Source: PALSA-612 sp963755155 (lineage in GTDB: Bacteria; Actinomycetota; Thermoleophilia; Gaiellales; Gaiellaceae). Taken from it: 64,000 bases of DNA. Both the position numbers and the translations under genes were made by a program. The stretch lies in assembly GCA_963755155.1 (NCBI GenBank), contig CAVWIV010000007.1, positions 620,001 to 684,000 on the forward strand. The letters are read 5' to 3'. Below the pieces are notes generated by a model. That model had not been told where the DNA came from. It ran no database searches and saw only the letters and a list, made by a program, of their open reading frames with translations. Below are positions 17,465 to 26,778 of the stretch, piece after piece; within the stretch, counting starts at the first letter, position 1; each line of letters begins with the position of its first letter.

Positions 17465-18739
17465 ATGAACGACACCCGCCGCCTCTCCGCGATCGTCATG
17501 GCCGCCGGCCTCGGCACGCGCATGCGCTCCGCGACGCCGAAGCATCTCCATCCACTCGTCGGCCGCAGGGTCGTCGACTGGGTGCTCGATGCGGCCCGAG
17601 CGATGAACGCATCGCCGCTCGTCGTGGTTGCGTCGCCGGAAACGCGCGACGCATACGAGGGCGTTGAGGTGGTCGTGCAAGAGACGCCACTGGGCACCGG
17701 CGATGCCGTCGCCACGGCGAAGTCGAAGGTCGGCGACTTCGACGGCCAGGTCCTTGTGCTCGATGCTGCGGCGCCGCTGCTCACGCCCGCACACCTGAGC
17801 GGCCTCGTCGAGGAACACGCGAAGCAGCAGGCGACCGTCACCGTCCTCACGTTCCACGCTGACGACCTGCCCTACGGGCGGATCGTGCGCGGCGCGGACG
17901 GCTCGGTGCACGAGATCGTCGAGGATGGCGACGCGTCCCCCGAGCAACGCCTGATCCGCGAGGTCAACTCGTCGATCTATGTCTTCGACGCCGCGCAGCT
18001 GTGGCAGGCGCTGGAGAGGCTCGAGGCGCACAACGCACAGGGAGAGCTCTACCTCACCGACTGCGTGGGACACATCGTCGAGGCCGGCGGCCGCGCGGCT
18101 GCGTGGATCTGCCCCGACGAGCGCGCTGCGCTTGGCATCAACACGCGCGCCGAGCTGGCGATCGCCGCGGCCGAGCTCCGGGACCGCATCAACGAGCAGC
18201 ACATGCTCGCCGGCGTCACGATCGTCGATCCAGCGTCGACCTGGATCGAGGCGGGAGTGGAGATCGAGCCCGACGTCACGATCCATCCGTTCACCGTGAT
18301 CCGCGGCGACGTTCGCATCGCCCGGGGCGTCGAGATCGGCCCCTTTGCGTACGTCCGCCCCGGCACGCAGGCCGACGAGGAGGCGAAGATCGGGACGTTC
18401 GTCGAGGTGAAGAACGCGCAGATCGGCGCGCGGACGAAGATCCCGCATCTGTCGTACGTCGGCGACGCGGACATCGGTGAGGACACGAACGTCGCCGCTG
18501 GCAACATCACCGCAAACTTCCCGCACGAGAAGGGGCAGGGCAAGCAGCGCACGACGATCGGGCGCAACGTCAGGACCGGAGTCGACAATTCCTTTCTTGC
18601 CCCCGTCACGATCGGAGATAATGCGTGGGTCGCGGCCGGATCGGTGATCACCGAGGATGTCCCGCCCGACGCTCTGGCCATCGCTCGTGCTCGGCAGGAG
18701 AACAAGGAGGGGTATGCCGGTGGAAAGCGCCACGACTGA
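17465..18739 (+). CDS. glmU: Bifunctional GlcNAc-1-phosphate uridyltransferase / GlcN-1-phosphate acetyltransferase
   Basis: This 424-residue enzyme makes UDP-GlcNAc for peptidoglycan. The N-terminal Rossmann domain has VMAAGLGTRMRSATPKHLHP, ETPLGTGDAVATAKS and GINTRAELA. The left-handed beta-helix (about 235-400) carries FVEVKNAQIG, PHLSYVGDADIG and the Asn-rich VAAGNITANF, typical of the acetyltransferase site. At the place where the family has GDxPLL the sequence reads LDAAAPLL, so the usual magnesium-binding aspartate is alanine. The 3' end overlaps the prs start. Confidence 0.88.
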   Translation: MNDTRRLSAIVMAAGLGTRMRSATPKHLHPLVGRRVVDWVLDAARAMNASPLVVVASPETRDAYEGVEVVVQETPLGTGDAVATAKSKVGDFDGQVLVLDAAAPLLTPAHLSGLVEEHAKQQATVTVLTFHADDLPYGRIVRGADGSVHEIVEDGDASPEQRLIREVNSSIYVFDAAQLWQALERLEAHNAQGELYLTDCVGHIVEAGGRAAAWICPDERAALGINTRAELAIAAAELRDRINEQHMLAGVTIVDPASTWIEAGVEIEPDVTIHPFTVIRGDVRIARGVEIGPFAYVRPGTQADEEAKIGTFVEVKNAQIGARTKIPHLSYVGDADIGEDTNVAAGNITANFPHEKGQGKQRTTIGRNVRTGVDNSFLAPVTIGDNAWVAAGSVITEDVPPDALAIARARQENKEGYAGGKRHD

Positions 18740-19784
18740 CGTCGTCCGGCTCCCCGGACTCGACGTGGCCGTGAACACGGAGCGTCCGGAGGCGAAGCCG
18801 GGGCACTGGATCGAGCGCGGGCCGCTCAAGCGGCTCATGGTGTTCTCCGGCCGCTCGCACCCGGAGCTGGCGCAGCGAATCGCCGAGCAGCTCGGCGTCG
18901 AGCTCGGCGAGGTCGAGCTGAAGACGTTCGCGAACGGCGAGACGTACTGTCGTTACCACGAGTCGATTCGCGGCGCGGACGTGTTCATCGTCCAGACAGG
19001 CTGCTCGCCCGTCGACCGCAATCTCATGGAGCTCCTGTTCATGATCCAGGCCGCGAAGCTCGCGTCGGCAAAGCGGATCACGGCCGTCGTTCCGTGGTTC
19101 CCGTATTCGCGCCAGGACCGCAAGGCGCTGCCTCGCGAGCCGATCTCGGGGCGTCTCGTCGCGGACATGATCCAGCTGGCCGGCGCCGACCGCGTCCTCA
19201 CGATGGACCTGCACGCGGGGCAGATCCAGGGCTTCTTCACGATCCCCGTCGACCACATGACGTCGCTGCCGCTCTTCGGGCGCCACTTCCGCGACCTCGG
19301 GCTAACGGGCGACGGCGTCGTGTCAGTCGCCCCCGACGCCGGCCGCGCAAAGCACGCGATCAGGTTCGCGGAGATGATCGAGGCCGACTTCGCGGTCATG
19401 CACAAGACGCGGCCCGAGCACGACAAGGCGTCCGTGACCGAGATCACCGGCCGTGTGAAGGGCAAGGTCGCAATCGTGGGCGACGACGCGATCATGACCG
19501 GCGGCACCCTGCTCGCGGGGGCGCAGGCCCTGCGCGAGCACGGTGCGACCGCGGTCTGGGTCTTCACGACGCACGGCCTCTTCTCCGAGGGCGCCCTCGA
19601 ACGGTTCGCGGAGGCCGATCTCGCCGGGATCGTCGTCACGGACACGGTGCCCGTCGATCCGGTGAGCCGGCCGCAGAACCTGACGGTGCTGCCGATCTCA
19701 GGCCTGCTGGCCGAGACGATCATGAATGTCTTCGCCGACGAGTCCGTCTCCGCGATCTTCGGAGGCGAGTACCAGCTCTTTTGA
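18714..19784 (+). CDS. prs: Ribose-phosphate pyrophosphokinase
   Basis: This 356-residue protein makes PRPP for nucleotides, His and Trp. It contains LMVFSGRSHPELAQRIAEQL, VPWFPYSRQDRK, MDLHAGQIQGFF, VSVAPDAGRAKHA and the PRPP loop VGDDAIMTGGTL. About 35 N-terminal residues precede the conserved core, longer than usual. I chose ATG 18714 because AACAAGGAGGGGT lies just upstream, although it overlaps glmU by 26 bases. glmU-prs is a common Gram-positive pair. Confidence 0.92.
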   Translation: MPVESATTDVVRLPGLDVAVNTERPEAKPGHWIERGPLKRLMVFSGRSHPELAQRIAEQLGVELGEVELKTFANGETYCRYHESIRGADVFIVQTGCSPVDRNLMELLFMIQAAKLASAKRITAVVPWFPYSRQDRKALPREPISGRLVADMIQLAGADRVLTMDLHAGQIQGFFTIPVDHMTSLPLFGRHFRDLGLTGDGVVSVAPDAGRAKHAIRFAEMIEADFAVMHKTRPEHDKASVTEITGRVKGKVAIVGDDAIMTGGTLLAGAQALREHGATAVWVFTTHGLFSEGALERFAEADLAGIVVTDTVPVDPVSRPQNLTVLPISGLLAETIMNVFADESVSAIFGGEYQLF

Positions 19785-21016
19785 GGCGGCCCAGCCGGCG
19801 ACTCGCCCGGCTGCTGCTGGTCACGCTCGGTCTGCTCGTCCCCGGGCTCGGCTGCGGAGGCGACGGCGAGGTCACGCCGACCGTCCGAGTCGATGGCTTC
19901 GTCGACACGGTCGTCGCGTCGGGGCTCGTGGCGCCCAGCTCGTTCGCCTTTCTGCCGGATCGGCGGATTCTCGTGGGGCAGGTCGACGGCCTCATCCACG
20001 TCGTGAAGGACGGAGAGGTGCTCCCCGAGCCCCTCCTCGACCTGCGCGAGCATGTGAACACTGCAAGAAAGCGCGGGCTAGTCGGTCTCGAGGTGGACCC
20101 CGACTTCGCGCGTAACCACTACGTGTATCTCATGTACACGTACGGCCGCAACGACGAGGACGTCGACAGCGGTGTGCGCGTCACCCGAGTGACAGCCGAC
20201 GGCGATCGCGCGCCTCCTGAAAGCGAGGTCGTCGTCCTCGGAACGGCTTCGGGCAGCTCGTGCGCGGGGCTTCCCGCCACTTCGGATTGCATTCCCGCCA
20301 GAGGCATCCACACCGGTGGGGGACTAGCCTTTGCCGGCGAAGGCACGCTCTTCGTCGGCACGGGCGATGGCGAGGTGGGCGATCCGATGGTCTACGACCC
20401 CGGCGCAAAGCGAGCCCAGGACCTCGACTCGCTCTCGGGCAAGGTGCTTCGCGTCACTCCGACAGGGAAGGGACTGCGGACGAACCCCTACTGGACGGGC
20501 GATGCCGGCGACAACAGGTCGAAGGTGTGGGCGTACGGCGTCCGGAATCCCTTCCGCATCACCGTGCGGCCGGGGACGCAGCTGCCATACGTGGGGGATG
20601 TCGGGTGGGACGACTTCGACGAGGTTGACGTCGCGACCCGCGGCGCGAACCTCGGCTGGCCGTGCTACGAAGGCCGCAGCCGGCCTCTCCACTACCGCGA
20701 CACTCCTCTTTGCGCGGACCTCTATGCGCGGGGAGGCGTGCGCTTTCCGCTTCTCGTGTTGCCGCACGAGCTCGACAGCGGCTCCGTGACCGGCGGGGAG
20801 TTCCGAGGGCGGTCCGAGTACGTCTACGGGGATTACGGGAGGCACGTGCTGCGAACGCTTCGAGTCGACGCGAGCGATCGGCTGGTGAGCGGTAGCGACC
20901 AGCGGCTCGCGGCCAATGCGGCCTCGCCGACACAGGTCCGCATCGGACCCGACGGCGATCTCTATTACCTCTCGATCTCCGGCTCGCTCCACCGGCTCCG
21001 TGCCGTGAAGCGATAG
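19781..21016 (+). CDS. PQQ-type glucose/sorbosone dehydrogenase-like lipoprotein
   Basis: The frame opens at TTG 19781 overlapping the prs stop, with a lipoprotein signal (residues 1-27) and a lipobox at GLGCGG. The mature part is a six-bladed beta-propeller of the soluble aldose sugar dehydrogenase type: RILVGQVDGLIHVVKDG, GLVGLEVDPDF, VYLMYTYG, HTGGGLAFAGEGTLFVGTGD, SGKVLRVTP, WAYGVRNPFR and GANLGWPCYEG. The substrate is unknown, and PQQ synthesis genes are not in the window. Confidence 0.82.
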   Translation: MRRPSRRLARLLLVTLGLLVPGLGCGGDGEVTPTVRVDGFVDTVVASGLVAPSSFAFLPDRRILVGQVDGLIHVVKDGEVLPEPLLDLREHVNTARKRGLVGLEVDPDFARNHYVYLMYTYGRNDEDVDSGVRVTRVTADGDRAPPESEVVVLGTASGSSCAGLPATSDCIPARGIHTGGGLAFAGEGTLFVGTGDGEVGDPMVYDPGAKRAQDLDSLSGKVLRVTPTGKGLRTNPYWTGDAGDNRSKVWAYGVRNPFRITVRPGTQLPYVGDVGWDDFDEVDVATRGANLGWPCYEGRSRPLHYRDTPLCADLYARGGVRFPLLVLPHELDSGSVTGGEFRGRSEYVYGDYGRHVLRTLRVDASDRLVSGSDQRLAANAASPTQVRIGPDGDLYYLSISGSLHRLRAVKR

Positions 21017-21017
21017 C

Positions 21018-21023
21018 TACAAT
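21018..21023 (+). promoter_or_regulatory. Leaderless -10 box for rplY
   Basis: TACAAT ends exactly 8 bases before GTG 21032, just after the stop of the previous gene. Confidence 0.6.
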
Positions 21024-21031
21024 CCGCCGCC

Positions 21032-21769
21032 GTGGCCGGCGAACGAGTACGCCTGGAGGTGCAAGAGCGGCACGCGGTGGGATCCCGCGAGTCTCGACGG
21101 CTGCGCCGCGAAGGGCTGATCCCGGGCGTCCTCTACGGCAAGGGGAAGAAGTCACACGCCTTCGTCGTCCCCGAGCGGACGCTGCGGAGCGCGCTGGGAG
21201 GCCCGCACGGCCTCCACGCGATCCTCGACGTCGTCCTCGACGACCAGAAGACGACCCACGCCTCGGTCGTCAAGGACTACCAGCAGGATCCGATCCGAGG
21301 CTATCTGACGCACATCGATCTCCACGAGGTCAGGCTCGACCAGCCGATCAGCGCGCAGGTGGCGGTGGAGCTCGTGGGCGAGTCGCCCGGCGTGAAGGGC
21401 GGCGGCGTGCTGACGCAGCTCGTCCGCGACGTCACGGTCGAGGCCCTGCCGCTCGAGATGCCGGACCGATTGACGCTCGACATCTCCGCGACGGAGATCG
21501 GCGACGCCCTTCGCGTCTCCGATCTTTCGCTGCCCTCTGAAGTCACAATCTTGGCGGATCCGGAGAACGTTCTCGTGACGGTCTCCGCGCCTCGCCTCGC
21601 GGCGGAGCTCGAAGCGATGGAAGCCGAGGCGGCTGCCGAGCTCGAGGCCGAGGAAGGCGAGGAGGCTGTCGAGGGCGAGGAGCCGGAGGCCGAGGAAGGC
21701 GAAGAGCCTGCTGCGGCCGAGGGCGAGTCGCCTGCAGCCGACGACGCCACAGAGCCCGCAGAGAGCTAA
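21032..21769 (+). CDS. rplY: 50S ribosomal protein L25/CTC
   Basis: A 245-residue long-form L25 (CTC) that binds 5S rRNA. The N-terminal domain shows RLEVQERHAVGSRESRRLRR and GLIPGVLYGKG; the second domain follows (HIDLHEVRLDQPISAQVAVE, VKGGGVLTQLVRDVTVEALP). The last 50 residues are an acidic Glu/Ala run typical of CTC proteins. GTG 21032 is leaderless. pth follows immediately, the usual order. Confidence 0.94.
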   Translation: MAGERVRLEVQERHAVGSRESRRLRREGLIPGVLYGKGKKSHAFVVPERTLRSALGGPHGLHAILDVVLDDQKTTHASVVKDYQQDPIRGYLTHIDLHEVRLDQPISAQVAVELVGESPGVKGGGVLTQLVRDVTVEALPLEMPDRLTLDISATEIGDALRVSDLSLPSEVTILADPENVLVTVSAPRLAAELEAMEAEAAAELEAEEGEEAVEGEEPEAEEGEEPAAAEGESPAADDATEPAES

Positions 21770-22363
21770 ATGCGCCTACGGCGCCGGCGGGCGCCCGAGC
21801 CTTCTCTGGACTTGCTCGTGGCGGGGCTCGGCAACCCGGGACGCGAATACGAGCGGACGCGCCACAACATCGGCTGGCTCGTGCTCGACGAGCTGGTGTC
21901 GCGCCACGGCGGCACATACCGCGGGAAGTTCTCCGGGCGCCTCGCGGAGGTCCGCGTCGACGAACGCCGGCTGGCGCTGCTCAAGCCCGAGACGTACATG
22001 AATGAGTCGGGCCGATCGGTCGCCGCGGCGGCGCGGTTCTTCAAGTCCCCTCCCGAGTCGCTCGTCGTCGTGCACGACGACGTCGACCTCGAGGAAGGCC
22101 GGCTTCAGGTCCGAGGCGGCGGCGGTCTGGCGGGCCACAACGGCCTCCGGTCTCTCGCGGACGGGTTGGGATCACGCGACTTTCTCCGAGTCCGCATCGG
22201 GGTCGGACGACCCGGCCGCGGCGACCCGCGACCCGTCTCCGACTACGTGCTGTCGGCCTTTCCGGCCGAGGCCGATGTCGGGAGCATCGTCAATCGCGCT
22301 GCCGATGCAGTCGAGGCCGTCGCGGTCGAGGGGCTAGAGGCGGCCCAGCGACGATTCAACTGA
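21770..22363 (+). CDS. pth: Peptidyl-tRNA hydrolase
   Basis: This 197-residue enzyme recycles peptidyl-tRNA. It has LVAGLGNPGREYERTRHNIGW with the catalytic histidine, KPETYMNESG, VVHDDVDLEEG with the catalytic aspartate, and GGGLAGHNGLRSLADGLGS. The start ATG 21770 follows the rplY stop directly (TAAATG). A basic stretch (MRLRRRRAPEPS) precedes the core. The 163 bases after its stop, before mfd, contain small inverted repeats but no RNA gene that I can identify. Confidence 0.94.
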   Translation: MRLRRRRAPEPSLDLLVAGLGNPGREYERTRHNIGWLVLDELVSRHGGTYRGKFSGRLAEVRVDERRLALLKPETYMNESGRSVAAAARFFKSPPESLVVVHDDVDLEEGRLQVRGGGGLAGHNGLRSLADGLGSRDFLRVRIGVGRPGRGDPRPVSDYVLSAFPAEADVGSIVNRAADAVEAVAVEGLEAAQRRFN

Positions 22364-22526
22364 CACGGAGTCGGCACAGAGTCGTTACCCACGGGTCTGA
22401 CATTCCCGACTAGCATCACCAGCGGGGCGGAGGCTGGTGGCCCCGGCAAGTGTCGGAAAGGGACAGTGGTCGGCTGGAGAGCGCCTTCGCCGGCGCCCCG
22501 CACCTCTTTACACTGACCCCCGCGGG

Positions 22527-25500
22527 ATGCGTATCCCGTCCTTCGTCATGGACCAGCCACCGCTCCTCGCGCTCGCCGACGTGCTCGCCGACACCGGCGA
22601 GCTCGACGAGCTCGCCCGCCGGCTTCCATCGGTCCGCGCGCGCGTCTCGGAACCGGCGCTCCCGCTCGTCCTCGCGGCGCTCCACCGTCGGCTCGGCCGC
22701 AGCCTGATCTGTCTCCTCCCCGACGACGAGGACGCGCGGGATGCGGCAGAAGCGGCTTCGTGGTTCCTCGGCGCCGACCCCGTCGCCTTCATGCCGGGGC
22801 GGGGAGTCGCCGTCGACTCGGGTCTCCGTCCGCCGCCGCACCTCGTGGGCGAGCGACTGCGAGCGCTCTCCGTTCTCGAGAACGGGGGTCTCGTGTGCAT
22901 CTCGGCCGCCGCCGCGGCCGAGGGCTTGCCGCCCGAGGGCGAGCGGGCGGCGCCGGTCGAGATCGCCGTCGGCCAGGCGAGCGGGCTCGAGGAGCTAGCG
23001 GAGGCGCTCGTCCTCGCCGGCTACGAGCGTGTCGAGCGCGCGGAGGAACGCGGGCAGATCGCTGTTCGCGGCGGCATTCTCGACGTCTTCGGGACGACGG
23101 GGCGCGAGCCGATCCGCGTCGAGCTCTTCGGCGACGTCGTCGAGGGCGTCCGGGCGTTCTCGCCGTTCACGCAGCGCGCGTTGCGCGAGCTCGAGAGCAC
23201 GGTCGTCTTCCCGGCGAGCGAGCGTCGAGCCGATATCAACGACGACACTGCACGGGACGCGGGCGAGCCCGGAGCGCTCGCACGGCAGGCCGACCTCGTC
23301 TGGAAGCCCGCCGGCGTGCTGGAGGTCTGGCGTGACGAGCTCGGCGTCGAGCTCGACGTCCAGGGGGCTGAGCTCGACCCGCTTCCCAGCGACCAGGAGC
23401 TGGCGTTCGAGGCGCAGCGCCCTGCGCTCGCTGCCCGCGGCATGGCCGAGGCCGAGCGGGAGCTCAACGCGCTCGTGCGGTCGGGCCTTCGTGTGGTCGT
23501 CTCGTTCCCCCACCGTGGCGATGCCCTGCGCACTCAACGCCTGTTACGGCGCGCGGATGCAGAGCTGCTGGAGCCGGGGCAGCCACTGCCGGCCGACGGA
23601 GCGCTCCTCTTCGCCGCTTCGCCCGCCCGCCGAGGGTTCGTCTGGCGCGACCTGGCCATCGCCCTCGTGCCGGATGCGCAGGTGCTACGCCGGCGGGCGC
23701 CGCGCCAGGCACGAGTGGCGAGGGCACTGCGGTCGTTCGCCGACCTCCGCTCGGGCGACTACGTCGTGCACGAGGACCACGGCGTCGGCCAGCTGCTCGG
23801 CTTCGAGACGCAGACCGTCGGCGGGATCACGCGCGACTACCTGCTGCTCGCGTTCCGCGGCGAGGACCGGCTGTACGTGCCGCACGACCAGGTGGGCAAG
23901 GTGTCGCGCTACGTCGGCGCGGATGGGCGTGACCCGACGCTCTCGAAGCTGGGTGGACGAGCGTGGCAGCTCGTCAAGACCCGTGCCGGCCATGCCGTAC
24001 GCGAGCTCGCGGGAGAGCTGCTCGCCCTCTACGCCCAGCGCGAGCATGCGGCCGGCGTAGCCTTCGATCTCTCGAACGACTGGCTCGAACGGCTCGAGGC
24101 CTCGTTCCCGTTCCGCGAGACGCCGGACCAGCTCGAGGCGATCGAGGCGGTGAAGGAGGATCTCGAGTCGCCGCGGCCCATGGACAGGCTCGTCTGCGGC
24201 GACGTCGGGTTCGGCAAGACGGAGATCGCGGTTCGTGCGGCGTTCGCAGTCGCGCTCAACGGGAGGCAGACGCTCGTGCTGGCGCCGACCACGATCCTCG
24301 CGCAGCAGCACTGGAACACGTTTCGTGAGCGCTACGGCGACTTCCCGATCGTGTGCGAGATGGTGTCGCGGTTCCGCACCCCGGCGGACGTAAAGCGCGC
24401 GCTCGCCGAGTTCGCTGCGGGCAAGGTGGACGTCCTCATCGGCACGCACCGCGTCCTCTCGCGCGACGTCGTGCCGTCGAACCTTGGCCTCGTCGTCGTC
24501 GACGAGGAGCAGCGCTTCGGCGTCGCGCAGAAAGAGCTCCTGCGCCAGCTCCGCCTGGAGGTGGACGTGCTGTCGCTCAGCGCGACGCCGATTCCCCGCA
24601 CGCTGCACATGTCGCTCGCGGGTCTTCGCGACATCTCGATGATCGAGACGGCCCCGGAGGGACGTCGTCCCATCAGGACGTACGTGGGGGAGTACGACGA
24701 GGAGCTCGTCAAGCACGCGCTCGAGCGCGAGACGGAACGCGGCGGCCAGTCGTTCTATCTCCACAACCGCGTCGAGACGATCGAGGAGGCGGCGAGCAAG
24801 ATCGGCGAGCTCTGCCCCGACCTGCGGCTGCTCGTCGCTCACGGCCAGATGGCCGAGCGCGAGCTCGAGGAACGGATGATGGAGTTCCTGCGGGGCGACG
24901 CCGACGTGCTCGTGTCGACGACGATCATCGAGTCGGGCCTCGACATCCCGCAGGCGAACACCCTCGTGGTCGAGCGTGCGGACATGCTCGGCCTCGCCCA
25001 GCTGTACCAGATCCGCGGGCGGGTGGGCCGTTCGGACGTACCGGCGCACGCCTACCTCCTCTATCCGGACGCGACCGAGCTGACCGAGGAGGCGCGAGCG
25101 CGCCTGTCGACGCTCGCCGACCATACCGAGCTCGGCTCCGGGTTCGCGATCGCGATGCGCGATCTCGAGATCCGGGGCGCGGGCGAGCTGCTCGGCCGGG
25201 AGCAGTCCGGCCACGTGGCCGCCGTCGGCTTCGAGCTGTACGTCGACCTGCTGAACGAGGCCGTCGAGGAGCTCGCCGGCGGGAAGCGGCTCGTCCCGCG
25301 CCCGATACGCATCGACGCGCGCATCGACGCGTACGTGCCGCCGGACTACGTCTCGTCGGAGGCGCTGAAGATCGATCTCCACCGGCGGCTCGCCCTGGCC
25401 GCGACCGATGAGGAGCTGCGCGAGCTCCACGCCGCAGTCGAGGACCGCTACGGCGAGCCGCCGGAGCCCGTCGAGAACCTCTTCGCGCTGCAGGAGGCAC

Positions 25501-25724
25501 GTCTCAGGCTGGCCGAGATCGGCGCCGACTACGCGGTCTTCCGCGGCGGCAAGCTCACCGTCGGGCCGGTGCTGCTCGGCGCCGAGGACGTCCGTGACAT
25601 CCGGTCGACGGTCGCATCGGCGGCCTATGTCAGCGACCGCCGCGAGCTCTCGATGAGGAGCGACGGGTTCCGCGAAGTGCTGCCGTTGCTCGCTGCTATC
25701 CTCGATGTGCGCCAGGCAGCCTGA
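22527..25724 (+). CDS. mfd: Transcription-repair coupling factor
   Basis: A protein of about 1,065 residues that removes RNA polymerase stalled at DNA lesions and recruits UvrA. Domains in order: UvrB-like N-terminal domain (RGGILDVFGTTGREPIRVELF), RNA-polymerase-interacting CarD-like domain (GDYVVHEDHGVGQLLGF), translocase with Walker A GDVGFGKTE, DEEQ box VVVDEEQRFG, TRG region (PIPRTLHMSLAGLRDIS), and a C-terminal domain (ALKIDLHRRLALAATDEELR). Start choice is ATG 22527, with TACACT at 22509-22514 upstream; ATG 22548 is the alternative. Confidence 0.95.
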   Translation: MRIPSFVMDQPPLLALADVLADTGELDELARRLPSVRARVSEPALPLVLAALHRRLGRSLICLLPDDEDARDAAEAASWFLGADPVAFMPGRGVAVDSGLRPPPHLVGERLRALSVLENGGLVCISAAAAAEGLPPEGERAAPVEIAVGQASGLEELAEALVLAGYERVERAEERGQIAVRGGILDVFGTTGREPIRVELFGDVVEGVRAFSPFTQRALRELESTVVFPASERRADINDDTARDAGEPGALARQADLVWKPAGVLEVWRDELGVELDVQGAELDPLPSDQELAFEAQRPALAARGMAEAERELNALVRSGLRVVVSFPHRGDALRTQRLLRRADAELLEPGQPLPADGALLFAASPARRGFVWRDLAIALVPDAQVLRRRAPRQARVARALRSFADLRSGDYVVHEDHGVGQLLGFETQTVGGITRDYLLLAFRGEDRLYVPHDQVGKVSRYVGADGRDPTLSKLGGRAWQLVKTRAGHAVRELAGELLALYAQREHAAGVAFDLSNDWLERLEASFPFRETPDQLEAIEAVKEDLESPRPMDRLVCGDVGFGKTEIAVRAAFAVALNGRQTLVLAPTTILAQQHWNTFRERYGDFPIVCEMVSRFRTPADVKRALAEFAAGKVDVLIGTHRVLSRDVVPSNLGLVVVDEEQRFGVAQKELLRQLRLEVDVLSLSATPIPRTLHMSLAGLRDISMIETAPEGRRPIRTYVGEYDEELVKHALERETERGGQSFYLHNRVETIEEAASKIGELCPDLRLLVAHGQMAERELEERMMEFLRGDADVLVSTTIIESGLDIPQANTLVVERADMLGLAQLYQIRGRVGRSDVPAHAYLLYPDATELTEEARARLSTLADHTELGSGFAIAMRDLEIRGAGELLGREQSGHVAAVGFELYVDLLNEAVEELAGGKRLVPRPIRIDARIDAYVPPDYVSSEALKIDLHRRLALAATDEELRELHAAVEDRYGEPPEPVENLFALQEARLRLAEIGADYAVFRGGKLTVGPVLLGAEDVRDIRSTVASAAYVSDRRELSMRSDGFREVLPLLAAILDVRQAA

Positions 25725-25740
25725 GGCGCTTTTTCCTTCC

Positions 25741-26778
25741 ATGAACGCCCAACGTGTATTCCTTTCCGCGTCGCTCGCAGTCGCCGTGCTGGCGCTGTCG
25801 CTCGGGGCATCCGCCTGCGGGGGCGGCGGCGGCGGCGGTACGAGCGGCGGATCTCTCGCGTCGGGCATCGTCGCGAGCGTCGCAGGGGACGAGATCACGC
25901 AGGCCGAGCTCGACGAGGTAATTGCCCAGGCGCAGGACCGTCTCGAGTCCCAGGGACAGAGGATCCCCGCGGCGGGCTCTCCGGAGTACCAGGCGTTCCA
26001 GCAGAACGCGCTCGCGTACCTCGTCCAGAAGGCGCAGTTCGAGCAGCAGGCAGAGGAGCTCGACGTCACCGTCACCGACAAGGAGGTCGACGAGCGCGTC
26101 TCCCGGGTGCTGACGCAGTTCTTCGGAGGCAACCGAAAGAAGTACGAGGAGGCGCTCGAGAAGCAGGGCATCACCGACGCGCAGGTGCGCGACGAGCTTC
26201 GCGCCACCCTCGTCTCGGAGAAGATCTTCGACAAGGTGGGCGACTCGGCAAAGGTCACCGAGGCCGAGGTCAAGGCCTACTACGAGGCCCACCCCGAGCT
26301 CTACACGCAGCAGTCGTCGCGCCGCGTGCGCCACATCCTCGTGAAGTCGAAGACGCTCGCCGACAACATCCACGGCCAGCTGCGGAGCGGCGGCGACTTC
26401 GCCGCGCTCGCGAAGAAGCATTCGACCGACTCCTCGAAGGACATCGGCGGCACGCTGACCATCCGCAAGGGCGAGACGGTTCCCCAGTTCGAGAAGGCCG
26501 CATTCGCCCTGAAGGTCAACGAGCTCTCGAAGCCGGTCAAGACGCGTTTCGGCTGGCACGTCATCGAGGCGCTCGGGCCGAGCACGGCACCCAAGCCCAC
26601 GCCGCTCGCCAGCGTGAAGCAGACGATCCGCGACACGCTCGCCGGCCAGAAGCGCTCCGACGCCGTGACGAAGTGGCTCGAGAAGGTCAAGCAGGAGTAC
26701 GCGGACAAGATCGAGTACGCATCCGGCTTCGCGCCCCCGGCCACGTCGCCCGCCGCGGGTACGACCGAGACCGGTTGA
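25741..26778 (+). CDS. Exported parvulin-type peptidyl-prolyl isomerase, lipoprotein
   Basis: A 345-residue SurA/PrsA-like foldase. The signal ends at a lipobox (GASACGGG), followed by a SurA N-terminal helical region (ASVAGDEITQAELDEVIAQA) and a single rotamase domain from about residue 195 (RRVRHILVKSKTLADNIHGQ, GGTLTIRKGETVPQFEKAAF, TRFGWHVIEALG). It probably helps proteins fold outside the membrane. Its stop overlaps the TTG of mazG. Confidence 0.87.
   Translation: MNAQRVFLSASLAVAVLALSLGASACGGGGGGGTSGGSLASGIVASVAGDEITQAELDEVIAQAQDRLESQGQRIPAAGSPEYQAFQQNALAYLVQKAQFEQQAEELDVTVTDKEVDERVSRVLTQFFGGNRKKYEEALEKQGITDAQVRDELRATLVSEKIFDKVGDSAKVTEAEVKAYYEAHPELYTQQSSRRVRHILVKSKTLADNIHGQLRSGGDFAALAKKHSTDSSKDIGGTLTIRKGETVPQFEKAAFALKVNELSKPVKTRFGWHVIEALGPSTAPKPTPLASVKQTIRDTLAGQKRSDAVTKWLEKVKQEYADKIEYASGFAPPATSPAAGTTETG

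Noticed and set aside
22364..22526. A possible small RNA gene between pth and mfd (ACCAGC/GCTGGT and other short stems)
   Set aside because: Stems are short, and no match to SRP, 6S, tmRNA or RNase P cores could be recognised.
23685..26273. A long reverse-strand frame (about 860 codons) opposite mfd
   Set aside because: The mfd frame carries all catalytic motifs; the antisense text is low-complexity Arg/Glu typical of shadow frames.
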